Part shown: positions 11,439-22,573 of the stretch, piece by piece
How positions within the stretch are numbered: the stretch's first letter is position 1
Layout: each line of letters opens with the position of its first letter
NCBI GenBank assembly: GCA_023634235.1
Contig: JAMKCF010000008.1
Span: forward strand, 4,345,001-4,409,000
Reading direction: 5' to 3'
Origin: Pisaster brevispinus
Taxonomy: Eukaryota; Echinodermata; Asteroidea; Forcipulatida; Asteriidae
DNA: 64,000 nt
Made by a program: the position numbers and the translations under genes
Notes under the pieces: generated by a model
Told to the model about the DNA's origin: nothing
Seen by the model: only the letters and a program-made list of their open reading frames with translations
The model's database searches: none

Positions 11439-12409
11439 GAAGCACTACAGGTAAACTGATGTTGCGCGCAAGCTTTTACGCACAAAGAACGCCACTGTTC
11501 AGAACAAACTCAATTAGATCAGCTATGATGTCCTAGTTCATTAAATTAATGTATGTATTTAGCGTTGACGTAGCCTTAAAGATGCTGGTACTTGTAGACA
11601 CAAGTTTGCTGAGGTTTTAGAGTGCTATAAAGGGTAGTATTTTAAGTCAGAAACAAAATTGTTCTCCACTGTTGTGCATATTCTACCCTTAGTCAAAAGG
11701 ACGTTTTTCTTCATGCTCTTTTAACTTAAATAAATAATCAGTCAGTAGCCATTTTGTCTGGTGTCCTGTCTCCAAATGAAAAACACAGACTAACAGTCAT
11801 GCATGAACTTATGTACCAGACTGCTTTATGCCTTGTGGACTAAAATTGTTTCTTAAAGCTAAAAACATGTCAAATTTGTCTTGACAAGGTTTGGAGAAAT
11901 ATGAATAAATAGAGCGCCCCCCCCCTTCATTTTGCTTTTTAAAAAAAACCATGATCTTGTGAAGTGTGTGTTTAGCCTACCAGATAAAGCTATGCCAGTA
12001 CTAAGTTGTAATTTTTATGTTACTTATGAATTTTCTAACTGTAAATTTAAGTGTGTCTTTTAGCTATCGTAAATTTCACTTGTTTAGTTGAAACTTACAT
12101 GTTATTCTTGTAGAATGTAATGTAGAACGTTTTTAGGTCCTTTAACCAGAAGGATTTGAGCTCTGTGTGCAATAAAATGGTAGAAATGTATGAAAATGAA
12201 GTTAAGCAACTTAAAAATGTGTTTAAAGACTTAAAACTTAACATTGTTATTGTTAAAAACGGTATTTTTACCAGAATGCGTACGTAATTCATGTAGTAGA
12301 GCAATTGAAACGTCACCATAATCATACTAGGGCGCTTTACAGCTTTTAGTTGTCAAAACAGAATTTTTGAATTGATTTTTGGCACCAAATATGCGTTTAA
12401 AAAAAATAA
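11439..12409. other. No gene seen
   Basis: AT-rich sequence with chance ORFs only and a short C-run near 11920. Confidence 0.4.
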
Positions 12410-12610
12410 TAATTATTGAGCGTGCGTTTCAGCCGATTTTAGAAAAATGAAAGACCGTAATTTTTTTATTTTTCATTTTTTCAAAAAAAAAATTTTGAAA
12501 TCGAAAATAATTAACGAGCGTGCGTTTCAGCCAATTTAAAAAAAATGAAAGACCGTTAATTTTTCGGTTTTTTCGGTTTTTCTATATATATTTTTTTGGC
12601 AAATTTTTTG
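12410..12610 (+). repeat. Two-copy direct repeat, ~100 bp
   Basis: GAGCGTGCGTTTCAGCC followed by AAAAATGAAAGACCGT occurs at 12418 and again at 12516, separated by A/T homopolymer-rich sequence. Confidence 0.7.
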
Positions 12611-12870
12611 AAAATTAAAAAATTTGTCCACCCCCTCTTCTCTCTCTCTCTCCCTGTCCACCTCTCCCTCTCTTTCCTCCGTCCTGGCCTGTCTCTCCTT
12701 GTGCTTCGTGCGTGGTGCTTGTTAGTGCGTGTTACTTAGTGCATGTTATTGTTAGTATACATTATATCATACCTCTCACCTTGTGACCTGCCGGGATTCG
12801 AACCCATGCAGGTCGTCCGTCTTGCTCTCTCCGTGCGCGACCTTGTCCGCTAGGCCATCGGCGATCCACA
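12610..12870 (-). mobile_element. tRNA-derived SINE (- strand)
   Basis: On the - strand, TGGCCTAGCGGACAAGG (12841-12857) fits a pol III A box and GGGTTCGAATCCC (12793-12805) a B box, 36 bp apart. The sequences that would form the acceptor stem do not pair, so this is not a working tRNA. A pyrimidine-rich CTCTCCCTCTC body lies toward 12630. The SINE head is clear; the 3' limit is approximate. Confidence 0.6.
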
Positions 12871-13340
12871 ACAATTCAATGATTTTCAACCGTGATGAAT
12901 ATTAGAACCACGTGATGTATATGTAAACACACGTTAATACTTGTAAAATATATAGTTTAAATAGCGCCCTCTTTTGACTATAAGGGGCGCCCTCTGTTGT
13001 TTATAAAGGGCGCCCTCTGGTAACGAAAATTAGTTATTTAAAATTACCAGCGCTGGAAAAAAACTTGTTTCCCCTTTTTAGCGGAGATAGTTTCCCCGAA
13101 ATAAATTTTATATTTTAAGTTTTTTAAGCAGTCTAATTTTGTGCTCTTAATAAAAGAAACATTGGCAAGTTAGACACATAATAAATTAACAAAAATCAAT
13201 TCAGAAAGTTATGATGCTGAAAGTGTACCTCTTTATTTAAAAAAAATTGTTTACAAAATCAAAAATATGATGCATTTTTCATTATTAATCTTAAAGAGTT
13301 TGCTTTGTTTCTTCTTTAATTAAAATATGAAAACCTACAA
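12871..13340. other. No gene seen; clustered GCGCCCTCT words
   Basis: GGGCGCCCTCTG-type words occur three times between 12960 and 13025. The same word marks many MITEs and UTRs in this window. No coding signal. Confidence 0.4.
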
Positions 13341-14230
13341 TCTAATACTTGTAAAAACATTTTCCGTCAGATTTTTCCACATTAATCCAAAGTTTATGAG
13401 GGAACATCTGGTGGAAAATAGATCAGTTTTATAATTAATTTATTAACTTATTATGCGTTTTTTGTTTTGTTTAATTAAAATATTAAAACCTTCAAATTAA
13501 TTTTTTTTAATCATTTTCCATCAGATTTTTTCACATCAGAAGTTTATGAAGAAACATCTGGTGAAAAATGAAATACAGTCTTATATTGAATTTAATAATT
13601 TAGGCCTATGCATTGTTTTCTTGTTAATTAAAATATTTAGACCTTCACATTAGCTTTTTTTAAAAACATTTTCCATCAGATTTTTCCACATTCATCAGAA
13701 GTTCATGAGGAAACATCTGGTGGAAAATAAAATACAGTTTATAACTAATTTATTCATTTATGCATTGTTCTCTTATATAATTGAAATATTAAAACCATTA
13801 CTAAAATAAATAAAAAAATAAGAAAAAATAAAAACATTTCCCACCAGATTTTCAGAAGTTCATGAGGAAACATGTGGTTTATGCATTGTTTTCTTGTTTA
13901 ATTAAAATATTAAAACCATCATTAAAATATTAAAAAATCAAGTTAATGTTTTTCTTTTTATTTCCCACCAGATTTTTCCACATTAGTAAGAAGCTTATGA
14001 GGAAAATTCTGGTGGAAAATAAAATAGTTAATTTATTTTAATTAATTTATTAATTCATGCATTGTTTTCGTGTTCAATTTAAATACTAAAACCTACAAAT
14101 TAATTTGTTTAATGTTTCCCACCAGATCTTATCACATTAATCAGAAGTTTACGAGGAAACTGATGCAAAATAAAATACTGTTTTATAATTAATTTATTAA
14201 TTTATGCATTGTTTTCTTGATATCAAAAGC
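13340..14230 (+). repeat. Hairpin satellite, ~150-bp unit, six copies
   Basis: Copies of TTTTCCATCAGATTTTTCCA begin at about 13361, 13513, 13669, 13838, 13960 and 14116. Most units also contain the complementary word ATCTGGTGGAAAAT 30-50 bp later, so each can fold into a hairpin (stem CCACCAGAT/ATCTGGTGG). Units are joined by an AT-rich spacer containing TTATGCATTGTTTTC. No coding capacity. Confidence 0.85.
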
Positions 14231-14996
14231 ATTAAATGAAGATTTTAATGAACATCACTAGATATTTCCACTAAGATCAGAAATAATGAATTGTAAAAAA
14301 AAAACCAAACAAAACAAACAAACTTGCCATACAAATGCGAATTTAAAAAGTTAACTTGAAGATTGGTCAATATTACGGTATTATTTGCATTAATAAATAA
14401 ATAAAGATAGAAAGAAAGAAAGAAAATAAATACAAACTTGATAAATAATACACAGAACTTGGATCCTCTACATCCGGAACAACGTGCAATACTAACTGCA
14501 CGCCGGACCTAATGTCTCGATATAAAATTCTTCACAATGTTAAGATCTAGAGTTGTAATCCAAATCACCCGAAATTATACAGAGCACTTGCTAGAATGTA
14601 TTCTTGGAACAGTCCGGTGCAGAATGTCAGGGTTTCATTTGTGCTTTCATTAATTTGACTTCTATATTGTTCATGGTATTTACTCTACAGAGGATCTTCT
14701 TTCGTCAATTCACACAGAATTTCAGTTTAAGCAAGGCTTGTTGTTGCATTCTACAGCTGGCTGCATTCCTTTCTTGATGAAGATTCCAAAGCTACCCGTG
14801 AGAGACCAATAAGGACTATTCCTATACACACAAGAATAAATAATATTGATTAAAACATACATTAATTCATTTTCGAGTAAAGATTGTGAAAAGGGAATAG
14901 AAAACTGATTCTTGTTTTTACAATCATCATCATAACGGGTTGTCATTCTGTAAACTCGCGGTCACCCCCACCACCCACAATATATATATATATATA
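14231..14996. other. No gene seen
   Basis: AT-rich sequence with a short (GAAA) stretch near 14410 and a (TA)n run abutting the Penelope-like left arm at 14980. Nothing coding is supported. Confidence 0.4.
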
Positions 14997-15045
14997 CATG
15001 TAATAAATTCAGAATATGAGTTAAACAAACTCTGGCATATCTCTC

Positions 15046-15089
15046 TTCTGGACAGACTGTTTCGTACCATAAGGCACTCATCAGCAGAA
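15046..15089 (-). ncRNA. Hammerhead ribozyme, left arm
   Basis: Exact inverted copy of the ribozyme at 15499-15542, read on the - strand. It shares all core and stem bases, so both strands of this locus can produce self-cleaving RNA. Confidence 0.8.
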
Positions 15090-15120
15090 TGACGAAAATA
15101 GAATACAAGTAGCATCTTAC

Positions 15121-15222
15121 CTTATTTCGAATTATCGTTTTCTCGATCAGGCGCTTGAGGTATGTTGTTCTCGATGCTACCGGAATATTCTTCGTCGAAT
15201 ATTCAAAGTTTACTCTTTCCAT
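15121..15222 (-). CDS. First-exon-like ORF of the Penelope-like element, left arm
   Basis: Inverted, identical copy of the 34-codon exon described at 15366-15467: ATG at 15222, donor GTAAGA just past 15121. Both start codons face away from the shared spacer, so any promoter in the spacer could fire both ways. Confidence 0.45.
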
Positions 15223-15365
15223 TTTGAAGTGCGACGTCAGGAGAGTGCTCAAAATAGCTCTACAGAGATGTATCGAGCACTGTGAATTTTGATAGAAGAC
15301 GATTTCATTGGATACACTAGCTCCTACTTTTATAGTTGAGCACTCTCCTGACGTCGCACTTCAAA

Positions 15366-15467
15366 ATGGAAAGAGTAAACTTTGAATATTCGACGAAGAA
15401 TATTCCGGTAGCATCGAGAACAACATACCTCAAGCGCCTGATCGAGAAAACGATAATTCGAAATAAG
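15366..15467 (+). CDS. First-exon-like ORF of the Penelope-like element, right arm
   Basis: AAAATGG gives a favourable start context, and 34 codons follow (MERVNFEYSTKNIPVASRTT then YLKRLIEKTIIRNK) before a strong AAG/GTAAGA donor in phase 0. The peptide is basic and has no domain I can name securely; it reminds me of N-terminal leaders of intron-bearing retroelement RT proteins, but that is an impression only. No acceptor exon with RT motifs follows in the next kilobase, so the element is truncated. Confidence 0.45.
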
Positions 15468-15498
15468 GTAAGATGCTACTTGTATTCTATTTTCGTCA

Positions 15499-15542
15499 TT
15501 CTGCTGATGAGTGCCTTATGGTACGAAACAGTCTGTCCAGAA
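15499..15542 (+). ncRNA. Hammerhead ribozyme, right arm
   Basis: All hammerhead parts are present in order. Stem I is TTCTG (15499-15503) paired with CAGAA (15538-15542). The core CTGATGA lies at 15504-15510. Stem II is GTGCC-TTAT-GGTAC (15511-15524, five pairs with one G-U). The second core GAAA is at 15525-15528. A short stem III follows (ACA with UGU around a 3-nt loop), and cleavage is predicted after C15537. The very short stem III matches the minimal hammerheads reported in Penelope-like elements. Activity, possibly needing a dimeric form, is inferred. Confidence 0.82.
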
Positions 15543-15652
15543 GAGAGATATGCCAGAGTTTGTTTAACTCATATTCTGAATTTATTACATGTTATAGCTC
15601 TACAGAGATGTATCGAGCACTGTGAATTGTGATAGAAGACGATTTCATTGGA

Positions 15653-16430
15653 TATATATATACATGTATATAAAATAAAAAAACAAGCGATATCATAACA
15701 AAACAAAAAACAGTAACGTTTTTTGCTTCTTATTGATTGTCTCAAAATTTGGTACAAATAAGTTTTCCCGGCCAATTTCAGCAAAGATTTATTCAATTTC
15801 ATAAACACGACCTCAAATTCATACATTTCCCTCTTTTGTATCCACTCAAACAAGGGTTTCTTTTTCAGCAATTAATGGCTTTCTTTTCGTTTTCGTGCAC
15901 ACATGATTTCGTTTTTCTCATAGATTCGTTTCAGTGATACTACACAGTGACCACTCTAAAAGTTGAATTTCTACTACCAATCTTGATGAAATTGGATGGT
16001 TGACCAGCTCTTGCTGCTGGCTTTTATGAAACTCTGTTGTGCTAGACAATTTAAAATTTAAAAGAGCGCCCTCAAAATTAGCTTGAGAGCAAAACAAATT
16101 CAAATGTTCCAAGTATATACAACGGCCAGTAGGCGGGGCACCGTGGTGCCACTTGGAACACTGAAAGCTGTTATTGTTAACGCGACCATAAGTTTTAACA
16201 CCTCGTTTTTAATGAAACAAAACCGAAAACTTATGTTTGATCGATTACAGTGGTTGTCCATGTCCCTTGCTCGTATGTTACTGTACAAACCATTGTACAC
16301 TTTCAAACATGTAACTTAAACTTGTGACATCCAAAACCCCTGTTGCTGGAAAACTCGACCCACTCATTGTATCTTATCGCATGCGTGTAAAGTGATATTG
16401 TCTCAAAAGCCTACATATAAGAAATACTAA
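15653..16430. other. No gene supported
   Basis: AT-rich sequence after the Penelope-like copy. The ORF near 16083 has a RLQWLS segment vaguely like LINE tails, but nothing around it supports that. A GGGGCACCGTGGTGCC palindrome lies at about 16135. Confidence 0.35.
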
Positions 16431-16880
16431 AACCCCATGGGCCGGGTCAAAATGACAATGGGTGTGTTCCTTGGACACTCCGCTTTGATTCTGTATGTTG
16501 TGATGCCCGGCTCATGGGGTCTGGACATGTGAAAGTGACCGTTCAAAATGTGGAGTAAATGCATTGTAAGTGCACACAACAATGTACAGTGGGATGTTCG
16601 TGAATCAAAATGTAAATTTTATCAAAATTGTAATTATTCAAAAATCTATAAAATTACTGAAAGTAAAACCCCATGGGCCAATTCAAGATGAACAAAGGTC
16701 TGAACGTGTGAAACTGACCGTTCAAATTGTTGAGTAAACGCATTGTTCTAAGTGCATACAAAAACAATAGGACGTTCGTACGCCCAAATATATATATTTT
16801 TTTTCTTCAAAAATCTATAACAAATGGGCTGGATCTTCGGTTCTGTATGTAGTGGTGACTGGCCAATGGGAGTATGGACG
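16430..16880 (+). repeat. Tandem direct repeat, ~235-bp unit, about two copies
   Basis: AAACCCCATGGGCC recurs at about 16430 and 16666, each followed by GTGACCGTTCAAA-type (or GACCGTTCAAATTG) and GAGTAAA-GCATTGT words. The second copy is diverged. Confidence 0.65.
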
Positions 16881-17811
16881 TGCTTCTTTCTACCAAACAC
16901 AGTCCTATGTATTGTGTAGTAGTCTTGAATCTTGTGCACAAAACAATCATGAATGTCAAACCAGTATTCAGTAACCTAACTCATCACTGTGCGTGTTTGA
17001 CATTCGAATGTCGAACGGAACGAGTAACTAACTTCACACCGGCGATCAGTTATAACAATATGTAGCTCAGATGAGTTCAGAGCATTGAGAAATATAATAA
17101 GTTGGGGCGGGGGCAGACATAACAGACCAAACACATCATGACAGATATCTACCTTACCGATCAACGGTATGTTTACATTGTCATGACTGACACGTCAACG
17201 GACTCTACCCCTAGCCCTAGCTCCATTATGGTTACACAAATAGAAACCCAGACAAATCTGCCTATATATCAATCTAAAACATACCTTTATAATATCAAGT
17301 GAGTCTCCTGCCCTTGATGAACACCCAGATAATCCGTACAGCGCCATAGGTTGTACCCAAAGGGACATTTCCTAGATAAATATTTTGGGAAGAAAATGAA
17401 ATCGAAACTCCCTCCATGTTAAACTGTACTAATATGATCTAGAGAGGGCGCACTTCATAAACAAACCAAAACTATTAAAGGGGCTTTACTTTTTGAAAGA
17501 GATAGTGTTGTACACACCATACTGGTTAAAATAATAATTATTCAAACTAAAAACAACATTTGATTTGATTGCAACACATATTCATGATGTCGTTAATCAA
17601 TCAAACTATGAGAAGAAAAGAAGACTTATATAAAACCTCGTTTTGGATACAAAACATTGCTCTTTGTGGAATCATAATGACTTACATGTGCATGCTTGAC
17701 CCCACATACATATGAAACCTCATGAATGCGTGGGGGAATCAATGACTTAGCTTGTGTATGCTTGGCCCTACATATATTGAAGCCTCATATATATGCTTTT
17801 GAAATCATAGC
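16881..17811. other. No gene seen
   Basis: Only short chance ORFs. The segment 17680-17790 contains a partly repeated AATGACTTA-GTGTATGCTTG-CCC-ACATA phrase, two copies about 70 bp apart. Confidence 0.35.
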
Positions 17812-18092
17812 TAATGTCAAATTCAATTTTGTTGTGTACTAATTTTTAAATAGATAGAGCTCATGTGAGTGGGAACAAAGCCATTAACCTCCTATAAAAA
17901 TGGTGTAAATTGGATGTTTTGGATGTTGACAAATTTTGCCCCAAAAGATTATAGAATACAATGGCAATTTGCACCATTCTGTATTAAGGTGAGGCTATAG
18001 ACTTGTAGTTTTCCCCTCACCCAAATGAGGACTCTATCGATTGGAAAATGACTACATCACAACATTGAAGTTAACATTTCCTTGCTCTTTAA
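17812..18092. mobile_element. Foldback MITE, family B
   Basis: The ends are inverted: AATGTCAAATTCAATTTTGT at the left and ACATTGAAGTTAACATTTCC at the right, with paired inner words (CTCATGTGAGTGGGA against CTCACCCAAATGAGG; GGTGTAAATTG against CAATTTGCACC). Other copies: 27130-27930 (itself interrupted) and 41990-42583. Confidence 0.7.
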
Positions 18093-18860
18093 GACGCGTC
18101 GGGTGACCATACACACTTAAAAGCCTCTAATTTCAAAATAACCAAAAATAATACAAGTTTGCATGGTCAATTAAATAAAATGGCATCAAAAGTTCCTGTT
18201 CTACTGCATCGTAGAGTTGCGCCATAAAAAGTGATAACAAAATTGATAAAAATGCTATACTTAACTCTTTTGATTCTTTCAAATTTTAACATTTTTCGAG
18301 TTTGACTAGGTTTTTATGCTTTAAAATGAAGCAGGCATCATGTACATGTATTTTGCTATTGCATGAATCTAGGTCAATGGTTAGACTGGCTTTCAGTTTC
18401 TAGGCTCCGTTACCCTTAGAGTTTGTTGTTAAATTAAACTTGTTCCATTTCAAAGATTTTCACGGAGAGAGATGTTTGAAGGATTGACAGGAGTAATATA
18501 CAAACAATTGCGCGACTGAACCCTGACATTCAGAAATAAGTAAGAAATTCTGACACTAATGATAAACAATTGTTAATTTTGTTTTATTGCGTAAATGTAA
18601 TCCAATTTCTAGGACAGCAATTAATATGATATGTATATATATATTTATTTAATAGTTGAATATACGGTATATATATATATATATATATAACACCTTCATT
18701 ATTTTAAAGCAGGTTAACACCTGCAAGGCAGGTTAACACCTTAAAAATTGATCCAAATTGCATAAAGTTGTGGACTTACCCCTTATGATTCATTGTTTTG
18801 CCTATACTACAACTATCAATAATTCCCAAAGTACAGCTAATATCTTCGGTCAAATGAAAT
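18093..18860. other. No gene seen
   Basis: AT-rich, with a (TA)n run at about 18670-18690 and a GCAGGTTAACACCT duplication near 18710-18740. Confidence 0.35.
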
Positions 18861-19250
18861 AAAAAGGCATCACAAGAGCCTACTGCATCATTTGAGAGTT
18901 TAAAATCTTAACAATTTGCCAAATTTAATACAAATGCTAGACTTTGAGGCTCATCCCTTGTGATTTTAGCTCAATTTCGACTAAAATGCTAAGCTTACCC
19001 TGTAACCCTGTGTTTATATCAAATTTAAGCAAAACTTTGAAAAAAATGCAAGGCTTAACCCTGTGATTTTATCCAAATTCAGCCCAATTTTGAGAAAAAC
19101 TTTTTAAAACCAAAATGCAAAGCTTACCACCTCGTGATTTTATCCGTTTACTGCTTACTTTTGACAAAACAGCTAAGCTTAAGCCCTTGTATTTTTATCA
19201 AATTTTAGCAAAAATTTGACAAAAATGCAAGGCTTACCTCTTTCTATTTT
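18860..19250 (+). repeat. Diverged minisatellite, ~60-75-bp unit
   Basis: Five or so units of the form AAAATGCAAGGCTTACC-CTTGTGATTTTATC-AAATTTAGC-AATTTTGA, each recognisable by AAATGC-AGGCTTA. Strongly AT-rich and non-coding. Confidence 0.7.
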
Positions 19251-19689
19251 ATTTCACTTTTGGTGGTAACAAGTTTGTAAAAAATACTAGATACATGTAG
19301 CTTTTTTCCTTTAGTTAACTACGCAATAAACTTGAACCAAGGATCTACTTGGGTGTTATTTAATTCTGCACTGTTTTTCATTGTAAAAGCAATTTGTATA
19401 ATTGTCTTAACATTTCAAGACAACTTCACTTTTATCACAAAGTAGGACATTACTAACAATGGCGGAGAAATAAAAGTTGGAGGCCCATCTTCCCCCAATG
19501 CTTGACAGGGTATTTGATGAGTCTAAACACTTCAGGTGCATGATGGTCCACATTATGTTTCCAATGTAAATACGATCGATGTGAGGGGGGGGGGTGTCAA
19601 TGTACTGTATGGTTCAAGTTCTTCCTGAAGCCCTTGATTCTATGACAGATGATCGCCCCTTGAGCATATTCTGGACTGCAACAATTCCA

Positions 19690-19893
19690 TCATGTAGTCT
19701 TAACTTCCTCAGTCCTCATTGGAATGAACAAGGCATGCAGGGTGGGGTTCATCCTGGACCCTAAAGCACTGTTTAACCTTGTCAGTTCTCCCATAAAATC
19801 TTCACGGAATCTATCTCCTGAAGACGAGCAGAGTAAACTGATCGCAACGTCCAGACCACCGCGGCTCTTTTCAGAGCCAACACTCCTCCACAA
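19690..19893 (-). CDS. Isolated coding-like exon or pseudogene fragment
   Basis: An open frame of 67 codons with balanced codon use, including RGGLDVAISLLCSSSGDRFR, EDFMGELTRLNSALGSRMNP and TLHALFIPMRTEEVKTT. GC content is above the local average. A convincing acceptor is not seen upstream. I do not recognise the protein and see no further exons. A decayed or retrotransposed piece of a host gene is possible. Confidence 0.3.
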   Translation of the reverse strand: MWRSVGSEKSRGGLDVAISLLCSSSGDRFREDFMGELTRLNSALGSRMNPTLHALFIPMRTEEVKTT

Positions 19894-20410
19894 GTGATTT
19901 TAATCATGGTTGTACCCGTAAGTTTACTGTTTATAGTTATTTCTTGAATCTATCTTCCTTGTAATGAGAGTTATGGGTCATTTCTAGATCATTTTACTCC
20001 TTCTTAACCTCTCAAGTTGATGTTCCATCACCTCATGAGGTAAGACAATGTACATGTAGCCTTATCAGTCCTGGCATGAGATCTCCAAGTCATGTAAGGG
20101 AGTTCGCATTAATCGTGGGGAATTCGTCCTCCTTCCTTGAGGTTCTTGGCTTGATGTTTTACATGTATCCTCTTCATCATCAGTCCCTCGGTGTTATCTC
20201 CACTTCATCTGTAGAAAGTATACAAAAATCTTTCAGTGAAGTATGAGTATTAATATCTTATTTCTGTCTAGCCTAATTCATTCCAATGCAGGAGGAAAGC
20301 CTTTTCACTCTATCCTGATGAACTGTCTGTTGTCAAGCAATGCCCCTATATGTTCTTAGTTCAACTCTCAATCCATGTTTTGTGTCTCCCTCTTTTTCTT
20401 GATCAGTTTC

Positions 20411-20560
20411 TTTGAGTCCAATTGGTTGTTTTGCATGCCCACCTGTTGTCATGCCCCCTTTCTAGGTGATGTGGCCATCTCCACTTCTTTGATTTAATGT
20501 TCTTAATAATATCCTGCACTCTTGATTTTTTGCTTGTATCTCTGTTTGTCTCCCTGGTGT
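20411..20560 (-). pseudogene. LINE (RTE-like) C-terminal fragment, copy 1
   Basis: On the - strand the frame contains SRVQDIIKNIKSKKWRW then a H-L-x-x-x-x-D-N-R-W stretch and KTTNW. This is the conserved W-x-W-x-G-H-x-A-R-x-x-D-x-R-W tail common in RTE-type endonuclease-RT proteins; here the usual AGH reads as PHH. Another copy of the same stretch lies at 61558-61685 (-). No RT core. Confidence 0.6.
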
Positions 20561-20619
20561 CCTTCTTTGAAAAAACGAAGCAAAAATTTGCGGACACAAT
20601 TTGAATTGATTTCAATTTA

Positions 20620-22121
20620 TTTATGCATCTTCTGAAAACATATGAGCTATACTTTCAATTCTTATCAAACTGTGCAAATAGGTACCAAAAATAAAGTGAA
20701 TTATCTGACAAATGTAGAGTTAAAACTTGTTTGAAACTGTTCCATTTTAAAGCTTTGTAAATCATTTTTAAAGCTTAGTAAATAAAATAAAATAAATACC
20801 AACCCTTTTTGTTAACTTAAAAGAATCGTGTTGTTTAGAGGGCAGTGTATTATGAAGTATGGTTACTTTTGTCAAGATACCTGTGTTTAGACCAAGTTTC
20901 CTCTTATGGGGTGGTCTGGCTGGCCAGATTGAAACATCTCCCAACCAGCTTGGGCAATCATTGCTCCATTGTCAATGCAATATCTGTGGAGAAAAGGAAC
21001 AGAGTCAGGTGGGAAAGTTTTTGAGATATCGCCGAAAATCCAGAGCAGTTATGTCCACATAGAAAGAATAATCCAAAAATTGAACACGCAATCTGAGAAA
21101 ACATTTCTAACGTTGGGAGACAAAAACTGATATATAACCACATTACTTCAAAGTGAAATGATTCTCAAGATGCTTTATACTATAGAAAGCTACTGTACTT
21201 CTAACAATGTAAGTTTTTATTGCCATTAATTTTAAGAGTGATTACCAAACGTATACCTTCCCTTTACATTTATAGACAAGTGAGATCCTTCAAATAAAAA
21301 CAGTCAAGTGAATGTTAAACTACTGTCTCAGGAATTTGTTGTTCCTCATTTTGATTCTGGCCTTGTTAAGAAACAATTCTGGTCCAGTAAACATTTAAGT
21401 AGGTTGAAAATGATTAAGTTAGTTGTAGGTGGGGATTGTGTTGGGGAGGGGGAGGGGAGGGGCAGGGGGTAAGTAGACTGAAAATGATTAAGTTGGTGAG
21501 CCGTGGGTGGGTGATTGAGTGTGTTGGGGTAGGGGTGGGTGGGTGATCAGGTGGGTGTTTGGGCCATTTGCCTACGAACCGTAGGGCAGTTGGTGCTTGG
21601 CTTATTTTTCTGTGTACACCCAGATATACTCATACATGTTACTACATCCATGATTACAAAGCTGGTGACTTGTTTAATACAGGTAATGTGTAACCAAATC
21701 TGGCCTAACTGAAATTTACAGACACAAACGGGTCATCCCTTCATCTTTAAAATGGCATTACTCCATTGTATTTTAAGCTATGAAGCTGATTTAAGTACCA
21801 GTGAACTTTTTAGAAACAAGCTTTCCATTGATACCAAATTTGTAGAGGTGTGATGAAAAAATACAAAAACCCAAATTGGCCGTAAATGCCCAAACTACAA
21901 AAAGGCCTGTAATTATAGTGACATGCTATATTGATTTGAAAAGTCTATTTTGTTTACTTGCACCCACCCGAGTCCTTTCAGTTTCACCCTACAATACAAA
22001 GTAAAAGAAAAGGAAGCAATTTTTTTGACCGCGGACACCTATGTTAAATATTTACGTAAAATGACTCTAAAAGTAAAAAGTCTTTGCAGATTACTTTGCT
22101 GAATCCCTTATTTATAGGCAG
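20620..22121. other. No gene seen; one G-rich block
   Basis: 21421-21570 is strongly G-rich on the + strand (GGGGAGGGGGAGGGGAGGGG, then GGGTGGGTGGGTGA), with quadruplex potential, and contains a direct repeat of GACTGAAAATGATTAAGTT-type words at 21407 and 21476. The rest is AT-rich without coding support. Confidence 0.4.
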
Positions 22122-22319
22122 TGGCGTCACCCGCTCAGAACCCTTGCCCCCCTCCTCTTGTCCCCCCATATGAAATCACAGAAAAGTATATTCTTTTTTT
22201 ATAATATATAAATCAGTTAACATATTTAATGATACTCTTGCACTTCTTTGGCACCCCAAAATTTAATCTTTGCCCCCACTTGCCCCCCCAAATGAAAATG
22301 TCTAGTTACGCCACTGCTT
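22122..22319. mobile_element. Foldback element, family F (GTGGCGT-ACGCCAC ends)
   Basis: Starts GGCAGTGGCGTCACCC and ends AGTTACGCCACTGC, with a C-rich TTGCCCCCC interior on both sides. Same termini at 27485-27781 and, more diverged, 38983-39325. Confidence 0.7.
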
Positions 22320-22330
22320 ATCTGCTTATA

Positions 22331-22573
22331 GGGCCTTGTCACATAGGGCAACTTTGACAGGCAACTTGCAGTGCATGCTGCACGACCACTTTGTGGTAGC
22401 ATCATAGGACCATATATATAGAGAGAAAGGACAGAGTAAATTAGGTATCAAGCAGTGTCATACGGTCCCCAAGAAAACTATGTCACATGTGAATATTCAA
22501 ATGTGAATGACTTTTCTTCAGAGAGATTGCCTGGAACTGGTTGCCTATAAATTGCTTCGTTTGACATGGCCCT
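22331..22573. mobile_element. Foldback element, family G (GGCC-TGTCACA-AGGGCAA ends)
   Basis: Left end GGGCCTTGTCACATAGGGCA with CAGGCAAC; right end GGTTGCCTATAAATTGCTTC and TTTGACATGGCCC. A larger copy lies at 32817-33215. Non-coding. Confidence 0.7.

Larger units (their letters stand above)
14997..15652. mobile_element. Penelope-like element ends in head-to-head inverted duplication
   Basis: Two arms of 256 bp (14997-15252 and 15336-15591) are inverted copies with no difference in the translated parts, separated by an 83-bp spacer. A 59-bp segment of the spacer (ATAGCTCTACAGAGATGTAT onward, 15255-15313) recurs as a near-perfect direct repeat after the right arm (15594-15652), giving a 339-bp tandem period. 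Each arm holds a start-codon exon with a strong donor and, about 30 bp into the intron, a complete hammerhead ribozyme. Known biology: Penelope-like elements keep introns, form tandem pseudo-LTRs and inverted partial copies, and carry hammerhead motifs. No RT or GIY-YIG domain is present here, so the class call rests on ribozyme plus architecture. Confidence 0.65.

Noticed and set aside
12781..12870. Functional tRNA gene on the - strand
   Set aside because: A and B boxes fit, but the bases that should form the acceptor stem do not pair; treated as a SINE head.
16083..16319. ORF with RLQWLS as a LINE tail
   Set aside because: The resemblance is limited to a few residues and no other LINE sequence adjoins it.
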